A DNA stretch of 64,000 nt, from NCBI RefSeq assembly GCF_015220045.1, contig NZ_JADBGB010000001.1:3031001-3095000 (forward strand), written 5' to 3'. Shown in pieces: positions 46,387 through 63,130 of this stretch. This stretch comes from Marivivens aquimaris. Lineage in GTDB: Bacteria > Pseudomonadota > Alphaproteobacteria > Rhodobacterales > Rhodobacteraceae. Made by a program: the position numbers and the translations under genes. Positions within the stretch are counted from its first letter, which is position 1, and each line of letters begins with the position of its first letter. The notes below the pieces were generated by a model. That model was not told where the DNA came from, did no database searches, and was given only the letters and a program-made list of their open reading frames with translations.

Positions 46387-46920
46387 ATGGCGAAACGGTG
46401 GTACTCGGTTAGCGTTCTCTCGAACTTCGAAAAGAAGATCGCCGAACAAATCCGCGCCAAGGTCGAAGAGCAGGGTCTCGAAGACCAGATCGACGAAGTT
46501 CTGGTTCCGACCGAAGAGGTCATCGAGGTCCGTCGCGGTAAGAAAGTGCCGACTGAACGCCGGTTTATGCCGGGTTACGTTCTGGTGCACATGGAAATGT
46601 CGGACGAGGGCTATCACCTCGTCAACTCGATCAACCGGGTCACCGGTTTCCTTGGCCCGCAGGGTCGCCCGATGCCGATGCGTGATGCAGAGGTTCAGGC
46701 AATCCTCGGCCGCGTCGAAGAAGGTCAGGAGGCTCCGCGTGTGGAGATCCGCTTCGAGATCGGCGAGAAGGTCAAAGTAAACGACGGCCCGTTCGAAGGC
46801 TTCGATGGCATGGTCGAGGAAGTAGACGAAGACAATCAGCGCCTGAAGGTGACTGTCTCGATCTTTGGCCGCGCTACGCCGGTCGAACTGGAATTCACTC
46901 AGGTCGCCAAGCAGGCCTGA
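46387..46920 (+). CDS. nusG: Transcription termination/antitermination protein NusG
   Basis: This 177-residue factor binds RNA polymerase and couples it to Rho or the ribosome. The NGN domain starts KRWYSVSVLSNFEKKIAEQI and has ERRFMPGYVLVHMEM. The C-terminal KOW domain has VKVNDGPFEGFDGMVEEVDEDNQRLKVTVSIFGRATPVELEF. I choose the ATG at 46387, preceded by GGAG; the longer frame has no homology. The 196-nt gap after secE contains no gene. Confidence 0.97.
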   Translation: MAKRWYSVSVLSNFEKKIAEQIRAKVEEQGLEDQIDEVLVPTEEVIEVRRGKKVPTERRFMPGYVLVHMEMSDEGYHLVNSINRVTGFLGPQGRPMPMRDAEVQAILGRVEEGQEAPRVEIRFEIGEKVKVNDGPFEGFDGMVEEVDEDNQRLKVTVSIFGRATPVELEFTQVAKQA

Positions 46921-46927
46921 TTGACCT

Positions 46928-47007
46928 CGTGGGAGGCTAGCGGGCGCGCCCGTGATGCCGGACCACACAACTGAACTCCGCCCACGCGTGGTGCGGATGT
47001 TGGAAGA
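46928..47007 (+). promoter_or_regulatory. Structured rplK leader, possible L1 autoregulatory site
   Basis: CGTGGG (46928) and CCCACG (46981) can pair over a long range, and an inner CGGGCGCGCCCG palindrome lies at 46941-46952. In many bacteria L1 represses the rplK-rplA mRNA by binding a leader that mimics its 23S site. The structure and place fit, but the L1 motif itself was not verified. Confidence 0.45.
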
Positions 47008-47019
47008 AGGAGAGGCCCA

Positions 47020-47445
47020 ATGGCCAAGAAAGTAATGGGGCAGCTCAAGCTGCAAGTCCCCGCTGGCGACGCAAAGCCGGCACCGCCCGTCGGTCCGGCT
47101 CTCGGTCAGCGCGGCATCAACATCATGGAATTCTGCAAGGCGTTCAACGCCAAGACTGCAGACATGGAAAAGGGTGCTCCGTGCCCGACCGTGATCACTT
47201 ACTACCAAGACAAGTCGTTCACCTTCGAAATCAAGACCCCGCCGGCGTCGTACTACCTGAAGAAGGCCGCAAGCCTGAAGTCGGGCGCCAACAAGCCAGG
47301 CAAAGAGACTGTTGGTAACGTTACTGTTGCTCAGGTTCGCGAAATCGCTGAGGCCAAAATGAAAGACCTCAACGCCAATTCGGTAGAAGCCGCTATGCAG
47401 ATCATTCTGGGTTCGGCACGCTCCATGGGCATCGAGGTAAAGTAA
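47020..47445 (+). CDS. rplK: 50S ribosomal protein L11
   Basis: This 141-residue protein binds the GTPase-associated region of 23S rRNA and is needed for RelA-type stringent activation. The start [39 protein letters not shown] and the C-terminal [10 protein letters not shown] are canonical. A GAAGGAGAGG ribosome site precedes it. It lies 1 nt before rplA. Confidence 0.98.
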   Translation: MAKKVMGQLKLQVPAGDAKPAPPVGPALGQRGINIMEFCKAFNAKTADMEKGAPCPTVITYYQDKSFTFEIKTPPASYYLKKAASLKSGANKPGKETVGNVTVAQVREIAEAKMKDLNANSVEAAMQIILGSARSMGIEVK

Positions 47446-47446
47446 G

Positions 47447-48145
47447 ATGGCAAAACTCGGTAAGCGTATCGTAGCAGCTCGCGCTGCATTCGAAGGCAAA
47501 GAAAACCTGTCGGTCACCGAAGCTGTTGCTCTGGTAAAAGACAATGCCAAAGCCAAGTTCGACGAGACTGTTGAAGTCGCTCTGAACCTCGGCGTTGACC
47601 CGCGTCACGCTGACCAGATGGTTCGTGGCACTGTCAACCTCCCGAACGGCACCGGTAAGACTGTTCGCGTTGCTGTTTTCGCTCGTGGCGACAAGGCTGA
47701 AGAAGCCAAAGCTGCTGGCGCAGACGTCGTTGGCGCAGAAGACCTGATGGAAACCGTACAAGGCGGCAAGATCGACTTTGATCGCTGCATTGCTACCCCG
47801 GACATGATGCCGATCGTCGGCCGTCTGGGTAAGGTCCTCGGCCCGCGCAACCTGATGCCGAACCCGAAGATCGGTACTGTAACCATGGACGTGACCGAAG
47901 CTGTTAAGGCAGCCAAGGGCGGTCAGGTTCAGTTCAAGGTCGAAAAAGCCGGTGTTATCCACGCTGGTATCGGTAAAGCATCGTTCGACGCTGCTGCTCT
48001 CGAAGAAAACCTGAAGGCTTTCGTCGACGCAGTTCAAAAAGCCAAGCCGGCTGGTGCCAAGGGCGCCTACATGAAGAAAGTCTCGATCTCCTCGACCATG
48101 GGTCCGGGCGTATCGGTTGACGTTTCGTCGGCTACCGGCAACTAA
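47447..48145 (+). CDS. rplA: 50S ribosomal protein L1
   Basis: This 232-residue L1-stalk protein has the signature blocks [56 protein letters not shown] and [22 protein letters not shown]. It also acts as a translational repressor of its own operon in other bacteria. It is translationally adjacent to rplK. A long leader for rplJ follows. Confidence 0.98.
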   Translation: MAKLGKRIVAARAAFEGKENLSVTEAVALVKDNAKAKFDETVEVALNLGVDPRHADQMVRGTVNLPNGTGKTVRVAVFARGDKAEEAKAAGADVVGAEDLMETVQGGKIDFDRCIATPDMMPIVGRLGKVLGPRNLMPNPKIGTVTMDVTEAVKAAKGGQVQFKVEKAGVIHAGIGKASFDAAALEENLKAFVDAVQKAKPAGAKGAYMKKVSISSTMGPGVSVDVSSATGN

Positions 48146-48376
48146 GAATTTTCGCCGCTACGGCGGTGAAATGGCAGGGCTGGAAACGGCCCTGTCCTGT
48201 CCGAGACGGAGGGTGAGGGGAACCTCATAAATCCTTCCTGAGATGGGAAACGAGATTTGGATTTCCGTTCTACGAACGGGCGATTCTGGCCTCGGGACCC
48301 TGAAACGGACCCGAACGGCCCTCAAGATTTGGGGGTCAACATGAGCCGGGGGAAACCCCAAACTTGGAGTGAAACT
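48146..48376 (+). promoter_or_regulatory. rplJ (L10) leader region
   Basis: This 231-nt gap holds hairpins CGCCG/CGGCG (48153-48165) and CAGGGC/GCCCTG (48175-48194), followed by a G-rich stretch and a structured segment up to the rplJ start. In other bacteria the L10-L12 complex binds such a leader to repress rplJL. That function is inferred from position and structure. Confidence 0.55.
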
Positions 48377-48889
48377 GTGGATAGAGCCCAGAAAGAGAAA
48401 GTGGTCGAGGAACTCGGCCAGATCTTTGAAAGCTCTGGCGTCGTGGTGGTTGCCCGCTACGAAGGCATGACAGTCGCTGAAATGCAGGACCTCCGCGCGC
48501 AGATGCGCGATGCGGGTGGTGCTGTACGCGTTGCCAAGAACAAGCTCGCCAAGATCGCCCTCGAGGGTAAGCCGTGCGAAAGCATCGGTGACTTCCTCAC
48601 GGGCATGACCGTACTCACCTACTCCGAAGACCCGACTGCTGCTGCACGGGTCATGGACAAGTACGCCAAAGGCAACGACAAGCTCGTTATCCTCGGTGGT
48701 GCTATGGGTGAAACGGCCCTGGACCAGGCTGGTGTCAAAGCTGTGGCCCAACTGCCGTCGCGCGAAGAGCTTATCGCTCAGATCGTGTCGTGCATTGGTG
48801 CACCCGCTTCGAACATCGCCGGTGCCATCGGCGCGCCTGCTTCGAACATCGCCAGCATTCTCTCGACCATCGAAGAGAACGCTGCGTAA
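48377..48889 (+). CDS. rplJ: 50S ribosomal protein L10
   Basis: This 170-residue base of the L7/L12 stalk starts at the GTG at 48377 ([41 protein letters not shown]), preceded by TTGGAGTG. Upstream in-frame codons are probably leader RNA. The C-terminal half repeats [20 protein letters not shown], an alanine-rich helix that carries L12 dimers. A start at the earlier in-frame ATG at 48341 is a less likely alternative. Confidence 0.96.
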   Translation: MDRAQKEKVVEELGQIFESSGVVVVARYEGMTVAEMQDLRAQMRDAGGAVRVAKNKLAKIALEGKPCESIGDFLTGMTVLTYSEDPTAAARVMDKYAKGNDKLVILGGAMGETALDQAGVKAVAQLPSREELIAQIVSCIGAPASNIAGAIGAPASNIASILSTIEENAA

Positions 48890-48963
48890 GCAAATTGTCT
48901 GTCCTCGTAGGGTCTTGCACCCGCACGTTGGAATACACATCTTAAACGAACGGAAAGCATAAA

Positions 48964-49341
48964 ATGGCTGATCTGAAGAAACTTGCTGAAGAGATCGTTG
49001 GTCTGACCCTTCTCGAAGCACAGGAACTGAAAAACATCCTGAAAGAAGAGTACGGCATCGAGCCGGCAGCTGGTGGCGCCGTAATGGTTGCTGGCCCGGC
49101 TGGCGACGCTGGTGGCGCTGCTGCTGAAGAAAAGACCGAATTCGACGTCGTCCTGAAGGACGCCGGCGCTTCGAAGATCAACGTGATCAAAGAAGTTCGC
49201 GGCATCACCGGTCTTGGCCTGAAAGAAGCCAAAGAGCTCGTAGAAGCTGGCGGCAAGGTCAAAGAAGGCGCTGCGAAAGCAGAAGCAGAAGAAATCAAAG
49301 CCAAGCTGGAAGCAGCTGGCGCCAAGGTCGAACTGGCCTAA
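48964..49341 (+). CDS. rplL: 50S ribosomal protein L7/L12
   Basis: This 125-residue stalk protein recruits translation GTPases. It has the N-terminal dimerisation domain ([28 protein letters not shown]), an Ala/Gly hinge and the C-terminal factor-binding domain ([38 protein letters not shown]). Codon use is highly biased, as expected for a very abundant protein. Confidence 0.98.
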   Translation: MADLKKLAEEIVGLTLLEAQELKNILKEEYGIEPAAGGAVMVAGPAGDAGGAAAEEKTEFDVVLKDAGASKINVIKEVRGITGLGLKEAKELVEAGGKVKEGAAKAEAEEIKAKLEAAGAKVELA

Positions 49342-49378
49342 TTGGTTTCTTCAGGGCGCGGATGCGCTCTGGATATCA

Positions 49379-49493
49379 GGCTGGGTTCGCGGTTTCGCGA
49401 GCCCAGCCGAACCTGTCTCAGAAGGTGGCATTTTATGAGCCACCTTCTCGGGTAGGTTCCAATAGTCGGGAGGCCCCCCTTGGGAAGGGGGCC
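49379..49493 (+). promoter_or_regulatory. Three tandem stem-loops between rplL and rpoB
   Basis: Hairpins are GGCTGGGTTCGCG/CGCGAGCCCAGCC (49380-49409), GAAGGTGGC/GCCACCTTC (49420-49446) and CCCCCTT/AAGGGGG (49475-49490). None has a long T-tract. In E. coli the same junction holds an attenuator and an RNase III processing site. A similar role here is likely but not shown. Confidence 0.6.
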
Positions 49494-49580
49494 AGGAATA
49501 GACTGGAACCCCCTTCTCAATGGGAGACTGCCGCGGCCCCGGCGACATGATCCCGCAGAGATCGAAAGGTGATGACGCAC

Positions 49581-53720
<4,140 letters not shown>

Positions 53721-53758
53721 GGCGTTCGCGCCTCATTCACCTCCCCCTTGTTATGTAA

Positions 53759-57973
<4,215 letters not shown>

Positions 57974-57996
57974 TCCTCTCCCCTACGCAAATACAG

Positions 57997-58023
57997 AAGG
58001 CCCTCGCATCGCGGGGGCCTTTT
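57997..58023 (+). terminator. Intrinsic terminator after rpoC
   Basis: AGGCCC(T)CGC and GCG(G)GGGCCT pair around ATC, followed by TTTTGCGTTTT. It is a strong terminator 24 nt past the stop. Confidence 0.88.
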
Positions 58024-58083
58024 GCGTTTTCGCACAGCGATAGAGGCTAGCGGGCGCCTCGATCCGCTGCTAGCGGTGCGGGA

Positions 58084-58962
58084 ATGGATCACTCGCTCGG
58101 CAACCGCCGCGGCGCGATGCTGATGGTTATCGGTGCCGCCGCTTTCACTTTGAACGACACATGCCTCAAGGCGCTTTCGGCGCACTTGCCGCTGTTTCAG
58201 ACGCTATTTTTGCGCGGTGTCGGCAATACCATCATCTTGGGTATGCTGGCTTTTGCCTTCGGGCAGATGCGGTTTTCCTACAGCCGTCACGACTGGATGC
58301 TCATCGGTATCCGTTCGCTAGCCGAAGCCTTCGCAGCCGTGCTTTTCGTGACCGCGCTGTTCCACATGGAGCTCGCCAACGCGACGGCGATCATGCAGGC
58401 GATGCCCATCGTTATGACGGTGGTGGGCGCACTTTGGCTGAAGGAGAAAGTCGGCTGGCGGCGGACAATGGCGACTTTGGTCGGTTTCATCGGCGTGTTG
58501 ATGATCGTCCATCCGGGGACCGACAACTTCAATATCTACTCGCTATTCGCTCTGGCGACAGTTGCAACTGTATCGGTGAGGGACCTCGCGGCACGTCGAA
58601 TGTCGGCGAACGTACCGTCGATATTTGCCGCATGGAGCGCAGCTTCGGCGGTTGCGATTGTATGCGGCGCTGGTTCGATCTTCGAAGACTGGCAACCTGT
58701 GTCCGGTACGAGCGTGCTCTTGTTGTTCGGCGCGATGGCCTTTGTGATGACCGGCTACATCATGTCCGTCATGGCGGTGAGGGTAGGGGAGATCAGCTTC
58801 GTGTCGCCATTCCGCTACGCCTCCCTGCTGGTCGGGATTACGATGGGCTACCTCGTGTTCGGCGACCTTCCCAACGGTTTGGAATTTGCGGGTTGCGTCG
58901 TTGTCGTTGCCAGTGGTCTATTCATCCTGCTTCGTGAAAGGTCGTTGGAAAAGGAAAACTAG
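58084..58962 (+). CDS. EamA-family (DMT) transporter
   Basis: This 292-residue protein has ten predicted membrane helices and the duplicated EamA repeat (GAAAFTLNDTCLKALSAHLPLFQTLFLRG in the first half; EISFVSPFRYASLLVGITMGYLVFGDLPNGLEFAGCVVVVASGLFIL in the second). Such transporters export amino acids, nucleosides or other metabolites; the substrate here is unknown. It lies after the rpoC terminator and touches the next gene (stop TAG directly before its GTG), so the pair is an operon inserted before rpsL. Confidence 0.88.
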   Translation: MDHSLGNRRGAMLMVIGAAAFTLNDTCLKALSAHLPLFQTLFLRGVGNTIILGMLAFAFGQMRFSYSRHDWMLIGIRSLAEAFAAVLFVTALFHMELANATAIMQAMPIVMTVVGALWLKEKVGWRRTMATLVGFIGVLMIVHPGTDNFNIYSLFALATVATVSVRDLAARRMSANVPSIFAAWSAASAVAIVCGAGSIFEDWQPVSGTSVLLLFGAMAFVMTGYIMSVMAVRVGEISFVSPFRYASLLVGITMGYLVFGDLPNGLEFAGCVVVVASGLFILLRERSLEKEN

Positions 58963-59811
58963 GTGGCAGTTCGGCAAATTCAGGCGCTGGGGCTTTGCCG
59001 CTGGTCGTACCCATCCCAACCTGGTGCGTTCAAGTGGGACGGCGAGACCTTCGAGGACCTGATCGCCCAGATTTACGATCCCGACCGCCTCGCGATGCGG
59101 CTATTGTTCCTCGAGAATGTCTGGCTTCCATCCGTCCGTAGCCAGATCGACAAAGACTTCGAGATCGTCATGCTGATGGGGGACGACCTGCCGGTCAGGG
59201 CAGAGGTCGAGGCACTCATCAAAGACGTGCCGCAGATCAAGCCGGTCTACATGCCCACCGGGCGGAACCACCGCGAGGTCTGCAATGAAGTGATGATCGC
59301 CCACCGCGACCCTGACGCCAAAGTCATTGCGGAATTCCGTCTGGATGATGACGATGCCGTCGCTGCCGAGTTCGTCGCGATGGCCCGCAGCGAGTTCCTG
59401 AAATTCCGCCCGATGTTTTATGACGCGACCCGCGTTGCGCTGAATTTCACGAGCGGCTTCGTCCTCGACGCTGGCGAAGACGTTACCATCACGCCCGTCG
59501 ATGCGCGTTGCTGGGTGCCAGGGACGGTGCAGTATTGCCGCCCTCATAATCCGCACAGCCTGCTCGACATTCCGCACCTCGATATCTGGAAGCGGATGCC
59601 CGTCATGTCTGATGGCCGTGTTCCGATGTTCATCCGTGGGGCCCACGCGGATAACGACAGCAATCTGCAACGCCGTTTACGCGAAAGTGATGGTCATCAG
59701 ACCTCGGACGAAGAAATTTCGACGATCCTGCAGGTGCGCTTCGGAATTGACATGCCTATGTTACGTTCTGCTTGGAAGAAGCACCAAGCCGGTTTGGCCG
59801 GACAGAGTTGA
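58963..59811 (+). CDS. Putative rhamnosyltransferase (glycosyltransferase)
   Basis: This 282-residue protein has features of the putative rhamnosyltransferase family common in roseobacters: an N-terminal QALGLCRWSYPS, then RLLFLENVWLPSVRSQIDKDFEIVMLMGDDLP, and a metal-binding FRLDDDDAV near residue 128. The GTG start is immediate after the transporter stop. It has no membrane segment and would act in the cytoplasm on surface-glycan precursors (inference). Its stop codon overlaps a promoter -35 box for the following gene. Confidence 0.78.
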   Translation: MAVRQIQALGLCRWSYPSQPGAFKWDGETFEDLIAQIYDPDRLAMRLLFLENVWLPSVRSQIDKDFEIVMLMGDDLPVRAEVEALIKDVPQIKPVYMPTGRNHREVCNEVMIAHRDPDAKVIAEFRLDDDDAVAAEFVAMARSEFLKFRPMFYDATRVALNFTSGFVLDAGEDVTITPVDARCWVPGTVQYCRPHNPHSLLDIPHLDIWKRMPVMSDGRVPMFIRGAHADNDSNLQRRLRESDGHQTSDEEISTILQVRFGIDMPMLRSAWKKHQAGLAGQS

Positions 59812-59836
59812 CAGCAGTAGCGACTCTGCTTATAGG
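59808..59836 (+). promoter_or_regulatory. Near-consensus sigma-70 promoter of the rpsL operon
   Basis: TTGACA (59808-59813) and TATAGG (59831-59836) are exactly 17 nt apart. The -35 box overlaps the stop codon of the upstream glycosyltransferase gene. Transcription would start near 59843, about 215 nt before rpsL. Confidence 0.8.
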
Positions 59837-59895
59837 CCAGCCATCCGGGACACGGGGGGATTCCCTTTTGCCCGCATATCAGAGCTGAAGTGGAC

Positions 59896-59955
59896 ATGAA
59901 CCGGGCTACTGCTGCCTTGTTCCTCTGGAAACCGACCGCATTGAACCTCCGGTAA
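59896..59955 (+). CDS. Possible 19-codon leader peptide upstream of rpsL
   Basis: ATG at 59896 opens a frame encoding MNRATAALFLWKPTALNLR and ending with TAA at 59953-59955. A weak ribosome site (GAAGTGGA) precedes it. The last five codons form the 5' arm of the terminator hairpin, and the stop sits in its loop. Position and geometry suggest a regulatory leader peptide. A 20-codon frame can arise by chance, so this is tentative. Confidence 0.4.
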   Translation: MNRATAALFLWKPTALNLR

Positions 59956-59976
59956 GGGTTCGATTGCGGGCTTTTT
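59936..59976 (+). terminator. Intrinsic terminator/attenuator inside the rpsL leader
   Basis: CCGCATTGAACC (59936-59947) pairs with GGTTCGATTGCGG (59957-59969) to give about 12 bp with one bulged T and one G-U pair, around a 9-nt loop. GCTTTTTG follows. It lies between the promoter at 59808 and rpsL, so it would attenuate or shorten that transcript. Confidence 0.75.
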
Positions 59977-60058
59977 GTGCTGGCGCATAGCTAGTGCACT
60001 TAGAGATAACCGCGGACCTACGGGGCCGCCTTGAGTGTAGGATAGGGACCAAAGCCCA

Positions 60059-60430
60059 ATGCCAACGATCCAACAGCTGATCCGCAAGCCGCGTCAGCCT
60101 AAAATTGTAAAGTCGAAGTCGCAGCACCTCGAGCAGTGCCCGCAGAAGCGTGGCGTTTGCACCCGTGTGTACACTACCACCCCGAAAAAACCGAACTCGG
60201 CTATGCGTAAGGTTGCGAAGGTTCGCCTGACCAACGGTTACGAAGTCATTTCGTACATTCCGGGCGAAAGCCACAACCTTCAGGAACACTCTGTTGTCCT
60301 GATCCGTGGCGGCCGTGTGAAAGACCTTCCGGGTGTCCGTTACCACATCCTCCGTGGTGTTCTGGATACCCAGGGCGTCAAGAACCGTAAGCAGCGCCGT
60401 TCGAAGTACGGTGCGAAGCGTCCGAAGTAA
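60059..60430 (+). CDS. rpsL: 30S ribosomal protein S12
   Basis: This 123-residue decoding-centre protein starts [15 protein letters not shown] and contains [22 protein letters not shown] and [13 protein letters not shown]. Lys43 and Lys88, the residues changed in streptomycin-resistant mutants, are wild type. It is the first gene of rpsL-rpsG-fusA-tuf. The ribosome site (ATAGGGA) is weaker than those of the downstream genes. Confidence 0.98.
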   Translation: MPTIQQLIRKPRQPKIVKSKSQHLEQCPQKRGVCTRVYTTTPKKPNSAMRKVAKVRLTNGYEVISYIPGESHNLQEHSVVLIRGGRVKDLPGVRYHILRGVLDTQGVKNRKQRRSKYGAKRPK

Positions 60431-60913
<483 letters not shown>

Positions 60914-60925
60914 GGAGTCCTACCC

Positions 60926-63049
60926 ATGGCACGCGATTATCCGCTTCCGCGCTACCGCAACTTCGGCATCATGGCTCACATCGATGCCGGTAAGACCACC
61001 ACTACCGAGCGTATCCTCTACTACACCGGTAAGTCCCACAAGATCGGCGAAGTCCACGACGGCGCCGCGACTATGGACTGGATGGAACAGGAGCAGGAAC
61101 GCGGTATCACCATTACTTCGGCTGCGACGACCACTTTCTGGCAGCGCCAAGAAGATCCGACCGCTGAAGGTACCTCGGACACCAAGTACCGTTTCAACAT
61201 CATCGACACTCCCGGCCACGTTGACTTCACCATCGAAGTTGAACGTTCGCTGGCAGTTCTCGACGGTGCTGTCTGCCTCCTCGACGCCAACGCAGGCGTA
61301 GAACCGCAGACCGAAACCGTTTGGCGTCAGGCTGACCGCTACAAAGTTCCGCGTATCGTGTTCGTCAACAAGATGGACAAGATCGGCGCTGACTACTTCA
61401 ACTGCGTCAAGATGATCAAAGACCGTACCGGCGGCACCCCGTGCCCCGTCGCTCTGCCGATCGGCGCTGAAGACAAGCTGGAAGGCATCATCGATCTCAT
61501 CAAAATGGAAGAGTGGGTCTGGAAGGGTGAAGACCTCGGCGCAAGCTGGGTTCGTCAGCCGATCCGTGAAGAACTCTCGGACCTCGCAGATGAGTGGCGT
61601 GCCAACATGATCGAACTCGCCGTCGAACAAGACGACGACGCGATGGAAGCCTACCTCGAAGGCGAAGAGCCGAACGAAGAAACCCTGCGCAAGCTGATCC
61701 GTAAGGGTACGCTGTCGCTGTCGTTCTTCCCGGTCCTCGCTGGTTCGGCATTCAAGAACAAGGGCGTCCAGCCCCTCCTGAACGCTGTTATCGACTTCCT
61801 GCCGGCTCCGATCGACGTTCCGACCCTGATGGGCTTCTCGCCGGACGACGAGACCGAAGAGCGCAACATCCCGCGCGAAGCTTCGGACGAGTCGCCGTTC
61901 TCGGCACTGGCGTTCAAGATCATGAACGACCCGTTCGTCGGTTCGCTGACCTTCGCTCGTATCTACTCGGGCATCCTCAAGAAGGGCGACGGTATCGTCA
62001 ACTCGACCAAAGGCAAGCGTGAGCGCGTCGGTCGTATGATGATGATGCACTCGAACAACCGTGAGGAAATCGAAGAAGCATTTGCTGGCGACATCATCGC
62101 GCTTGCTGGCCTCAAAGAGACCACCACTGGTGACACCCTCTGCGACGCTCAGAAGCAGGTTGTTCTCGAAACCATGACCTTCCCAGAACCGGTTATCGAA
62201 ATCGCCGTTGAACCGAAGTCGAAAGCCGACCAGGAAAAGATGGGCCTCGCCCTCGCTCGCCTGGCAGCAGAAGACCCGTCGTTCCGCGTCGAAACCAACT
62301 TCGAATCCGGCCAGACCATCATGAAGGGTATGGGCGAACTTCACCTCGACATTCTCGTTGATCGCATGAAGCGTGAATTCAAGGTTGAGGCGAACATTGG
62401 TGCTCCGCAGGTTGCTTACCGTGAGACCATCTCGCGCGCAGCAGACATCGACTACACGCACAAGAAACAGTCCGGTGGTACCGGTCAGTTCGCTCGCGTG
62501 AAGCTCGAGATCCAGCCGACCGAGCCGGGCGAAGGTTACTCGTTCGAGAGCCGCATCGTTGGTGGTGCTGTTCCGAAGGAATACATCCCGGGCGTCGAAA
62601 AGGGCATCCAGTCGGTTATGGACTCCGGTCCGCTCGCTGGCTTCCCGGTTATCGACTTCAAGGTTGCGCTGGTTGACGGTGCATTCCACGACGTCGACTC
62701 GTCGGTCCTCGCCTTCGAAATCGCGACCCGTGCTGCTATGCGTGAAGGCCTGAAGAAGGCTGGCGCTAAGCTGCTCGAACCGATCATGAAGGTCGAAGTC
62801 GTGACTCCGGAAGAGTACACCGGTTCGATCATCGGCGACCTCACCTCCCGTCGCGGCATGGTGCAGGGTCAGGACAGCCGCGGTAATGCCAACGTCATCT
62901 CGGCGATGGTTCCGCTGGCAAACATGTTCGGCTACATCAACAACCTTCGTTCGATGTCGTCCGGCCGTGCTGTCTTCTCGATGGTCTTCGACCACTACGA
63001 CGCTGTTCCGCAGAACATCTCGGAAGAGATCCAGGCAAAGTACGCCTAA
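60926..63049 (+). CDS. fusA: Elongation factor G
   Basis: This 707-residue translocase GTPase has G1 [19 protein letters not shown], the switch region [16 protein letters not shown]3 [15 protein letters not shown] and G4 [10 protein letters not shown]. Domains II to V follow with [21 protein letters not shown] and the C-terminal RRGMVQGQ. A strong TAAGGAGT ribosome site precedes it. Confidence 0.98.
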   Translation: MARDYPLPRYRNFGIMAHIDAGKTTTTERILYYTGKSHKIGEVHDGAATMDWMEQEQERGITITSAATTTFWQRQEDPTAEGTSDTKYRFNIIDTPGHVDFTIEVERSLAVLDGAVCLLDANAGVEPQTETVWRQADRYKVPRIVFVNKMDKIGADYFNCVKMIKDRTGGTPCPVALPIGAEDKLEGIIDLIKMEEWVWKGEDLGASWVRQPIREELSDLADEWRANMIELAVEQDDDAMEAYLEGEEPNEETLRKLIRKGTLSLSFFPVLAGSAFKNKGVQPLLNAVIDFLPAPIDVPTLMGFSPDDETEERNIPREASDESPFSALAFKIMNDPFVGSLTFARIYSGILKKGDGIVNSTKGKRERVGRMMMMHSNNREEIEEAFAGDIIALAGLKETTTGDTLCDAQKQVVLETMTFPEPVIEIAVEPKSKADQEKMGLALARLAAEDPSFRVETNFESGQTIMKGMGELHLDILVDRMKREFKVEANIGAPQVAYRETISRAADIDYTHKKQSGGTGQFARVKLEIQPTEPGEGYSFESRIVGGAVPKEYIPGVEKGIQSVMDSGPLAGFPVIDFKVALVDGAFHDVDSSVLAFEIATRAAMREGLKKAGAKLLEPIMKVEVVTPEEYTGSIIGDLTSRRGMVQGQDSRGNANVISAMVPLANMFGYINNLRSMSSGRAVFSMVFDHYDAVPQNISEEIQAKYA

Positions 63050-63059
63050 TGGCGCACGG

Positions 63060-63082
63060 GCAGGGGGCTTTGTCCCCTGCCT
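63060..63082 (+). promoter_or_regulatory. Stem-loop between fusA and the second tuf
   Basis: GGCAGGGG and CCCCTGCC form an 8-bp stem around GCTTTGT, with TTCCC after it and no T-tract. It could protect or process the mRNA between fusA and tuf. Confidence 0.5.
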
Positions 63083-63130
63083 TCCCAAATTCGGCAGCCT
63101 AGCTGCCTGTGAAAGACTAAGGAGGCCATA

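Noticed and set aside
48341..48376. Short frame MSRGKPQTW upstream of rplJ as a leader peptide.
   Set aside because: It is in frame with rplJ with no stop between, so it is leader RNA or an N-terminal extension, not a separate peptide.
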